A stretch of 11,717 nucleotides of DNA from Candidatus Methanophagales archaeon. GTDB lineage: Archaea > Halobacteriota > Syntropharchaeia > Alkanophagales > Methanospirareceae. The position numbers and the translations under genes were made by a program. This document shows positions 6,687 to 11,717 of this stretch, in pieces. The notes below the pieces were generated by a model. It searched no databases and was not told where the DNA came from. It saw nothing but the letters and a program-made list of their open reading frames with translations. The stretch spans positions 1-11,717 of the forward strand of contig JAGLZV010000180.1 of assembly GCA_023131215.1 (NCBI GenBank), read 5' to 3'. The stretch's first letter is position 1, and each line of letters opens with the position of its first letter.

Positions 6687-9149
6687 ATGAATAAGAAAAC
6701 TAACAGGAGGTCGTCCTGGGGAAAAAAACGGAAAATGAAAAATCGAATGAGTAGAATTTTGTTCTATGGCTTATTTGGGCTGTTTATTTTAGTCCTGGTT
6801 GTTGCTTATCCAGTCGATAACGTTTATGCTTTAACAAATACCACAATTTATGACGATGAGCCACAAGATTGGGGTTCTGCAACATGTGCAAATTTTGATT
6901 ACTGGATGGAAACTTTCTCAATACAGGCAGGTGACTCAAAAAAAGTAATAATTGATAAAACCTTTTTCCAAGATGAAGAAGTATATCCATTTAACCAAAC
7001 TGAAATAATTTATGGGTTAACTTTAAGTGGTTCTATACAACTTTATGGTGACACAAGTTTGATTCGTGTAATATTAGTTGATAATGACTTTAATGAATAC
7101 CTTGTTTATGAAGCATATCCGTTGATTGTTACCAGCAATTCTTTTTCTGTAATGAATGTATGCGAAGAAACTTGTTTGTTGGAATCTATAACACCTTATT
7201 CATTAAAAATAGAAGTGATTGATGCTTCAATACATATTGATGAGCTTTCTTATCCCGATTCTATCATAAGAGGAATCAGAGACATTGCCGAGTTACAAAA
7301 GCAAATAAAAGAAACTCAAAATGCAGCAAAAATCAAAGAAATAAATAATCAAATTAAAAGGAAAGGACTAAAATGGATTGCCGGAGAAACTTCAGTTTCC
7401 AGGCTATTCTATGAAGAAAAAAAGAAATTGTTCGGCAGAGATAAAGTACCCAATTTGCAGGGTGCCGAATATTACAAAGGCGGTATTTTGGAAATTAAAT
7501 CAGGGGATACTTCCCCATCTTTATCAACTGACGGTGGATCTTCATCGCTAATTGAATCTTTTGACTGGAGAAATAGACATGGAGCTAATAATCCAGACTC
7601 CCCCTATTATGATGGCGATCCCAATGGGAGTGGTTGGATTACTCCTGTTAAAAGCCAAGGGTGTGCTCATTGCTGGGCATTTACTCCACTTCATGCTACT
7701 GAAGCTATTGTCAATCTTTATTTCAATCAGCACCTCGATTTAGACTTATCAGAACAGGACGTAGCCTCCTGCAGTGGAGGAAATATAGGCTGCTGCGAGG
7801 GAGGATATAAAGGCACTGCTTTAGATTATATCACAAATACCGGTGTTGTAGATGAAGGGTGTTTTCCCTATTCAGCAAGCTGCGAATCTTGTGCCAACAA
7901 GTGTTCTAATCCTAATGAGCAGATTAATATTAGTGGGAAATTGTATCCTGGATATGATGAAGAAGATATAAAAAGGGCCATTATTAATTATGGACCTATA
8001 ACTGGTGGTATCCTCAGCTGGTGGCATGTTATGGTAATGGTAGGGTTTGATAAAGATCCTGAGGATAGAGAAACCCTCTGGATATTTAAAAATAGCTGGG
8101 GAACCGGGTGGGGTGATAATGGATATGGGTATTTAAAAGTTGAATTAAATGATATGTACAGTAGAGAGGCATTACTAACTCCTGTAACAAGTTTAGAAAC
8201 ACCTTATGAAATAGCCTGTTATGATAAGGATGGCGATGGATATTACAATTGGGGTATTTCTGAAAATAAGCCTCCCTCGTGTCCTGAGGGCTGCCCTGCT
8301 GAGAAAGATTGTGACGATTCGAATCCCTGTTTAGGCCCTTTTGATTCTGATGGCTATTGTATAGTGATTTGTCTTTGCACTGCCGAGTATGCGGTTCATC
8401 AGGCCGGTGTTTCTAATCCTGATAGGTTTCTGAATCCTCTAAGAGAACTGAGAGACTACCACCTTAAGGACGAGTATGTTGACCGTTACTATGACTACAC
8501 TCCTGAGTTGACGAGGGCCATGGCAAGGAACCCCGCTCTGACGTTTAAGGCAGCCCGACTTCTGGCCAAGTACTCGCCCATGGTAAGGTGTCAGGTTCAT
8601 GGAATTAGTGGGGATAGGCTCATTACCAGGAGAGATGTGGAAGAGATGGTATCTTTCACAGACAGCTTAGAGAGAAGTGTCTTGAAGAATAGAGACGAGA
8701 TAGGTGCCGAGAGGAGTCAGGAGATAATAAAATTCCTGGACGAGTTCAAGGAACAAGTAGAGGCATCTGAGGGCAAGACCTTCAGCGAGGCACTCCAAGG
8801 CTCTATCTACTGTAAGTGCGAGCAGATGCCAGATCTGGTGATCACCAACATCACACTGGACAGCAATAAGGTCAAATACACCATTGAGAACCAAGGGGAA
8901 GCAGCTACGAAGGGTCTTATCGTCAACATACTCCGCATTGGCGGAGTACCAGTCTCAAAGGACCTAATAATCAGGTCAATCCAGCCAAGTCAGAGCCTGG
9001 AAAAAAACTTCAGACTATACAGACAAACGGAGATAGATACCAGCACCATCGTAGTCTGCGCCGACTTCAAAAATAGTGTGATGGAGAGCGATGAAGAGAA
9101 CAACTGTCTTGTCTTGTATGGAAAACCTGGAAGGAAGGAGAACAATTAG
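6687..9149 (+). CDS. Secreted papain-like (C1) cysteine protease with MopE-like motif and CARDB domain
   Basis: An 820-residue exported protein. Basic N-terminus, hydrophobic core 24-40 and a likely signal cleavage after VYA (residue 48). The N-region would be more typical from the ATG at 6735 or 6747, so the start is uncertain. Residues 50-190: beta-rich domain of unknown type. 190-255: coiled-coil-like segment and a propeptide-like KWIAGETS...EEKKKLFG. 290-500: C1 peptidase with all four catalytic residues, Gln324, Cys329 (QGCAHCWAF), His447 (WWHVMVMVGF) and Asn469 (FKNSWGTGWG). 510-558: DKDGDGYY...KDCDDSNP, a MopE-like metal-binding motif. 565-635: helical RELRD...YYDYTPELTRAMARNPAL resembling the region following CFI-box-CTERM cores. 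715-812: CARDB adhesion-type domain. G+C rises from about 30% (7201-7260) to 60% (8521-8580), which suggests a chimera. Role: extracellular proteolysis or surface-protein processing (inference). Confidence 0.88.
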   Translation: MNKKTNRRSSWGKKRKMKNRMSRILFYGLFGLFILVLVVAYPVDNVYALTNTTIYDDEPQDWGSATCANFDYWMETFSIQAGDSKKVIIDKTFFQDEEVYPFNQTEIIYGLTLSGSIQLYGDTSLIRVILVDNDFNEYLVYEAYPLIVTSNSFSVMNVCEETCLLESITPYSLKIEVIDASIHIDELSYPDSIIRGIRDIAELQKQIKETQNAAKIKEINNQIKRKGLKWIAGETSVSRLFYEEKKKLFGRDKVPNLQGAEYYKGGILEIKSGDTSPSLSTDGGSSSLIESFDWRNRHGANNPDSPYYDGDPNGSGWITPVKSQGCAHCWAFTPLHATEAIVNLYFNQHLDLDLSEQDVASCSGGNIGCCEGGYKGTALDYITNTGVVDEGCFPYSASCESCANKCSNPNEQINISGKLYPGYDEEDIKRAIINYGPITGGILSWWHVMVMVGFDKDPEDRETLWIFKNSWGTGWGDNGYGYLKVELNDMYSREALLTPVTSLETPYEIACYDKDGDGYYNWGISENKPPSCPEGCPAEKDCDDSNPCLGPFDSDGYCIVICLCTAEYAVHQAGVSNPDRFLNPLRELRDYHLKDEYVDRYYDYTPELTRAMARNPALTFKAARLLAKYSPMVRCQVHGISGDRLITRRDVEEMVSFTDSLERSVLKNRDEIGAERSQEIIKFLDEFKEQVEASEGKTFSEALQGSIYCKCEQMPDLVITNITLDSNKVKYTIENQGEAATKGLIVNILRIGGVPVSKDLIIRSIQPSQSLEKNFRLYRQTEIDTSTIVVCADFKNSVMESDEENNCLVLYGKPGRKENN

Positions 9150-9219
9150 CCTCCTTAGACAAACAGGGGCAGTGGGCAGTGTTACTTACTAAAAACAGGT
9201 AAGAAATAGGAATATGTGC

Positions 9220-9253
9220 TGTGGATGGATCTATTCCATCCACAAACTTTTTT
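9220..9253 (+). terminator. Hairpin/T-tract terminator after the protease gene
   Basis: TGTGGATGGA, TCTAT, TCCATCCACA makes a perfect 10-bp stem with a 5-nt loop. It is followed 3 nt later by six T's (9248-9253), 71 nt past the stop codon. The layout is that of a bacterial intrinsic terminator. Confidence 0.75.
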
Positions 9254-9270
9254 AAAATTTAAATTTTAAA
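9251..9270. repeat. 20-bp perfect AT palindrome
   Basis: TTTAAAATTTAAATTTTAAA is self-complementary over 20 bp and overlaps the end of the terminator T-tract. It would give a T-tract on either strand. Confidence 0.5.
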
Positions 9271-9347
9271 CCCCAAACACAAGCGTAGCAATACCAATCG
9301 CTCCTGCGTACTGCGAATAGGGGGGAGAAAATAAAACAACAGGGATG

Positions 9348-9478
9348 CCCCGCATTTTAGAGCTTGTCCCATAATTAGATATTTTGCGAATTTGGATGCT
9401 TATTTTTGTTTATAAAGCCCCATTTGAGGTTCTTTTTCCGGTGATTTTGAATTGTGGGGCAGCCTCTTTAATGCGGGG
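9348..9478. repeat. 131-bp segment bounded by 23-bp imperfect inverted repeats
   Basis: The reverse complement of 9348-9370 matches 9456-9478 at 18 of 23 positions, with nine perfect bases at the outer tips (CCCCGCATT/AATGCGGGG). A second pair, AAGCCCCAT (9415-9423) and ATGGGGCTT (9487-9495), is perfect but interlocks with the first instead of nesting. The size and terminal repeats are MITE-like. No target-site duplication is visible. Confidence 0.5.
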
Positions 9479-9500
9479 TGGCGAGGATGGGGCTTCTTAG
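9470..9500 (+). repeat. Dispersed GC-rich repeat, copy C
   Basis: AATGCGGGGTGGCGAGGATG and GGGCTTCTTAG. It shares TGCGGGGTGG and AGGATGGG-CTT with copy B at 6653, and GAGG-TGGGGCTT with copy A at 1089. It overlaps the right arms of both inverted repeats of this region and ends one base before a TATA box. Confidence 0.55.
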
Positions 9501-9510
9501 TTATATAAAA
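9501..9510 (+). promoter_or_regulatory. TATA box upstream of the 9586 gene
   Basis: TTATATAAAA is a close match to the archaeal TATA element. Initiation about 25 nt on (near 9528-9532) would give a leader of roughly 55 nt before the ATG at 9586. Confidence 0.5.
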
Positions 9511-9585
9511 GAGGGATATGAAAATGGAAAGTCAAAGAAGAAAATTTGAAAGGTAGGAGGTGAATACAAAGGGGAGTGATATGCT

Positions 9586-9984
9586 ATGACCAAAAACAAA
9601 GATGTAAAAATGTTGAAAGTCGCTTTGCTGAGCTTTGCAGTCGTGGTGTTTTTCTATGGCTTCGTTTTGCTGTTTATTCCAGGCATGTTTGTAACCGTAT
9701 CAGGCTCCCAACCCGTGTATTTCGGTTGGATTCGCTGGATTGGTGGTATTCTTATTTCCCTAGGAATCGGTTCACTGCTGGTCTTTCGTGACCCCACCAA
9801 CCAGGGCATCTTCGTAACGACGATCTCGTTAGGGACCCTCCTTGCAGGCCTGGGGATTCTGTACTCTTGGCTCATGCATGAATATAGCGGAGCCACCTGG
9901 TTCTTCACACTGCCAGCCATCGTCGTCCTGGCTGTCTCTGTCTTCCTCTGGTGGAGTCGGCAACAGGCAAAAGAAATTCTCTGA
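9586..9984 (+). CDS. Four-helix integral membrane protein of unknown function
   Basis: A 132-residue hydrophobic protein with likely membrane helices at about residues 11-33, 46-66, 74-94 and 104-122, short loops and charged ends (MTKNKDVK at the front, RQQAKEIL at the back). No catalytic or metal motif is visible; GWIRWIGGILISLGIGSLLVF in the second helix is glycine-rich, as in packed membrane helices. I do not recognise the family with confidence. GGAG at 9573-9576 within GGAGTGAT is spaced for the ATG at 9586. An in-frame-free ATG at 9581 overlaps it and leads nowhere. Base composition is about 58% G+C (9901-9960), far above the AT-rich neighbours and similar to the 3' third of the protease gene, so it may have entered by transfer. 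It stands alone between two gaps, with its own promoter. Confidence 0.75.
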   Translation: MTKNKDVKMLKVALLSFAVVVFFYGFVLLFIPGMFVTVSGSQPVYFGWIRWIGGILISLGIGSLLVFRDPTNQGIFVTTISLGTLLAGLGILYSWLMHEYSGATWFFTLPAIVVLAVSVFLWWSRQQAKEIL

Positions 9985-10342
9985 GCAGGGTAGTGGAAAA
10001 GGGAGCATCACCTGTTAACTCTGTTTCCTCTAACCTCACATAATTCAGGGATATTGTCGCGTGTTTATCTTTTACACATTTTATGAAATATGTTTGGTAA
10101 TAAATAAGCTTTATGCTTATATGCGATTCTGATGAGTTTTAGAATCTGATTCTGCAAATTGCATTTTGTCATCAATCAGCTTTGGCATTTGACCACCATC
10201 GCACCATATTTAAGATTTGCGTATCTTTAGTGTTTTTATTCTTTCCTGTTGAGATGTGGTGCAAATAATTAAGTGGTTTTGAGTACAAATTAATGACAAA
10301 AAGTATTTAACATATCTTGCCTTTTATCAGTCAGGTGATATT
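9985..10342. other. 358-bp AT-rich intergenic region before the insertion sequence
   Basis: No gene seen. Two short hairpins are possible, ATAAGC/GCTTAT (10104-10120) and GATTCT/AGAATC (around 10124-10145), plus a TATA-like GTATTTAACAT near 10303-10313 before the transposase. The left end of the insertion sequence should lie in here, but its terminal repeat cannot be identified without the right end. Confidence 0.5.
10333..10339 (+). promoter_or_regulatory. Ribosome binding site of transposase ORF A
   Basis: AGGTGAT, 3 nt before the ATG at 10343. It is a perfect archaeal-type match and fixes the start. Confidence 0.65.
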
Positions 10343-10759
10343 ATGAACGGGATTGTGATTGAAGGAGAAAAGGGCAAACAGTTTGTCATAGATTTGAGGG
10401 ATTCTCTCCAGAGGAGGTACGAGCTTATCAGAGAATTAAAGTTGAGCGGTAGTCCTAAAGAAGAGATTTGTGCAAAATATGGGTATAGCAGAGTTATGGG
10501 TCATTTATACGAGACTGCATGGGGCAAACACAGGTGGGAAGGGTTAAAGGACAAAAAGAAAGGACCTAAGAGGAAGTCCCGGAGAACTAAAGAGCTGGAG
10601 AATAGGGTATTGGCTATCCGATTCAAAAGTCCTGAGAAGGACATGTATGAGATAACAGACATTCTTACCGAAGAAGGCTATGATATCAGTGCAAGGAGTG
10701 TTGCACGTGTGCTCTCAGAACACGGGGTTACTTTAAAAAAAACGAGGCTGAAAGCTTGA
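10343..10759 (+). CDS. Transposase ORF A, helix-turn-helix DNA-binding part
   Basis: A 138-residue protein if read to its own stop. It has two helix-turn-helix-like units, residues about 24-58 (ELKLSGSPKEEICAKYGYSR) and 84-130 (EITDILTEEGYDISARSVAR), joined by a basic linker GLKDKKKGPKRKSR. This double-HTH layout with a GLKD..KGP linker is typical of the DNA-end-binding N-terminus of IS481/IS3-like and related transposases. The start is set by a perfect AGGTGAT. The frame ends at 10759, shortly after a slippery run. The -1 frame is open from 10684 through the rest of the window and carries the catalytic part, so the full enzyme is probably made by frameshifting, with this product as a free DNA-binding protein. 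A simple indel in the A8 run would look identical. Confidence 0.75.
   Translation: MNGIVIEGEKGKQFVIDLRDSLQRRYELIRELKLSGSPKEEICAKYGYSRVMGHLYETAWGKHRWEGLKDKKKGPKRKSRRTKELENRVLAIRFKSPEKDMYEITDILTEEGYDISARSVARVLSEHGVTLKKTRLKA
10732..10741 (+). promoter_or_regulatory. Putative -1 programmed frameshift site
   Basis: In the ORF A frame the run reads T TTA AAA AAA. It contains two consensus X-XXY-YYZ heptamers, T-TTA-AAA (10732-10738) and A-AAA-AAA (10735-10741). A -1 slip leads into the long ORF B frame, while ORF A stops 18 nt later at 10757. The eight A's (10735-10742) would also allow transcript slippage. No convincing stimulatory stem was found downstream. Confidence 0.6.
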
Positions 10760-11717
10760 ACCCTATACTTCTGGAGAAAAGCGACTCGAATAGCGAGGGA
10801 AATGAGAGGTCAAAATGCAACCGGAATCCTGATGAAATAAAAAGGGAGTTGGATAAAGCCTTGAAAGACGGTTTTAACACATTCTACGGTGGAAGCTTTC
10901 TCCTTATCCCGTATCTTCTCCATTTGGGAATCGTGGAGAAGATCAACGCCCTTAGAGTGGAGAAACAGAGCGGCATTCCTGTCGAGAAAGCGGTTTTAGC
11001 ATTGCTCCATCTGGGCATTGTGGGCAAGAAGCGGATAAGCCGGGTTGAGAATGTGACGGATCAAGGTCTCGCAGTTTTCGCAGGATTGGGTAAAATGCCG
11101 GATCCCTGCTTTTTCCACGATTTCTTAGATAAAGTGAAAACATTGGATGCGGAACAATTTAACATCCTGTGTTCCAGGAGATTCAGAGAAATGGGGCTTT
11201 TTAAGGGCAAGATAGTCAATCTTGACAGGCACTTTATGGGTTACTTCGGGAAGAAGAGGATTGGAAAGGACAAACATCCTACCAGGAATATCAGTATGAA
11301 GGGCGTGAATGCCTCTTTCACCCATGACCAGGAGACCGGCGACCCAATGTTTGTGAGAGCAGATTACCCGGGACTGAAACCTGAAGATGTAGCGATTCCC
11401 ATGCTGAACACGACAAAGGACATCATTGGTGACGAAATGGAGACGGTTGTCTTCGATAAATGGTTTTCGGTGGGCTCTCTTTTGGACTATATCGACAAAG
11501 AAATGAGGATAAAATACGTGACTCTTCTCAAACTCTTTCAAAATCGTATAGAAGAGATGAAGTCAATACCCGCAGAACAGTTCAGGGAAATGGCTGATGG
11601 CAGAAAAATCACCTTTATACACACCTCGCTAAGAAACTATCAGGGAGAAGCAAAACTAATCGTGATCCGGTTCTATGAGGATGGGGAAGAGAAATACTAC
11701 GGCTACTTGACAAATGA
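10738..11717 (+). CDS. Transposase ORF B, catalytic DDE part (partial, runs off right edge)
   Basis: Open in the -1 frame relative to ORF A; the last stop upstream is at 10681-10683 and none follows before the window end, giving at least 326 codons. It has no ATG or GTG near its beginning (only a TTG at 10756; the first GTG is at 10931 and the first ATG near 11095), which supports expression by frameshift from ORF A. The content resembles IS4-superfamily (IS1634-like) DDE transposases: a helical region with two LLHLGIV-type repeats, then VNLDRHFMGYFGKKR with a probable first catalytic Asp (codon 11224-11226), ISMKGVNASFTHD, and TVVFDKWFSVGSLLDYI with the probable second Asp (codon 11455-11457), 77 residues later. 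The final Glu has not been placed and may be outside the window. It may be intact; that depends on sequence not shown. Confidence 0.75.

Larger units (their letters stand above)
9150..9585. other. 436-bp intergenic region between protease and membrane-protein genes
   Basis: Contains, in order, a short GGGCAGT doublet (9168-9181), the protease terminator, the AT palindrome, interlocked GC-rich inverted repeats (9348-9495), a TATA box and two ribosome-binding-site-like sequences. No conserved protein is seen in any frame. Confidence 0.6.
10343..11717 (+). mobile_element. Insertion sequence with two-frame transposase (partial)
   Basis: ORF A and ORF B together form an insertion sequence whose right end lies beyond the window. 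It combines an HTH front end of the IS481/IS3 style with an IS4/IS1634-like catalytic part. The left terminal repeat must lie between 9985 and 10342 but could not be assigned. Confidence 0.65.

Noticed and set aside
6706..6712. GGAGGTC as the ribosome binding site that fixes the protease start
   Set aside because: The next in-frame ATG (6735) is 22 nt away, too far; no alternative start codon lies at normal spacing in the frame.
9576..9791. 71-codon frame overlapping the 9586 gene
   Set aside because: Starts with GTG inside the ribosome binding site of the 9586 gene and has no coherent helix pattern, unlike the overlapping frame.
10199..10262. GCACCA/TGGTGC inverted pair as the left end of the insertion sequence
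   Set aside because: Only six bases, internal to the upstream gap, and cannot be matched to a right end that is outside the window.
11125..11541. 138-codon minus-strand frame near the right edge
   Set aside because: It is opposite transposase ORF B, which carries recognisable DDE-type motifs and runs open over 980 bp.

Overview
The window reads as archaeal DNA. Several starts are preceded by AGGTGAT-type ribosome binding sites, others look leaderless about 25-30 nt downstream of TATA-like boxes, and DUF166 is a mainly archaeal family. The ASKHA/corrinoid-activator gene and the mix of IS remnants suggest a euryarchaeon with methanogen- or ANME-like C1 metabolism, but no marker gene in the window fixes the taxon.

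Layout: (i) 45-983, a branched-chain amino acid aminotransferase. (ii) 1204-2871, a tight three-gene operon of two small membrane proteins and a membrane-anchored DUF4097 protein, which looks like an envelope-stress module. (iii) 3042-3621, a metallophosphoesterase that has lost its N-terminal metal-binding motifs and is probably a pseudogene. (iv) 3738-6117, a convergent pair: a DUF166 protein (+) and a [2Fe-2S]/ASKHA reductive activator (-). The activator is bracketed by a 34-bp direct repeat with one mismatch. (v) 6405-6674, the 5' part of an IS200/IS605-type tnpA. (vi) 6687-9149, a large secreted papain-like cysteine protease with a MopE-like calcium/metal motif, a helical CFI-box-CTERM-like segment and a CARDB domain. 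Its 5' two thirds are AT-rich and its 3' third GC-rich. (vii) 9150-9585, an intergenic region with a bacterial-looking hairpin/T-tract terminator and several inverted repeats. (viii) 9586-9984, a four-helix membrane protein. (ix) 10343 to the right edge, an insertion sequence transposase in two overlapping frames joined by a consensus -1 slippery site. The second frame runs off the window.

The genes do not form one pathway. The clearest functional unit is the 1204-2871 operon. The most interesting signals outside genes are a GC-rich dispersed repeat (about 1070-1107, 6653-6685 and 9470-9500) sitting upstream of three unrelated genes, the interlocked inverted repeats at 9348-9495, the repeats around the ASKHA gene, and the frameshift transposase. 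I found no CRISPR array, tRNA or rRNA.
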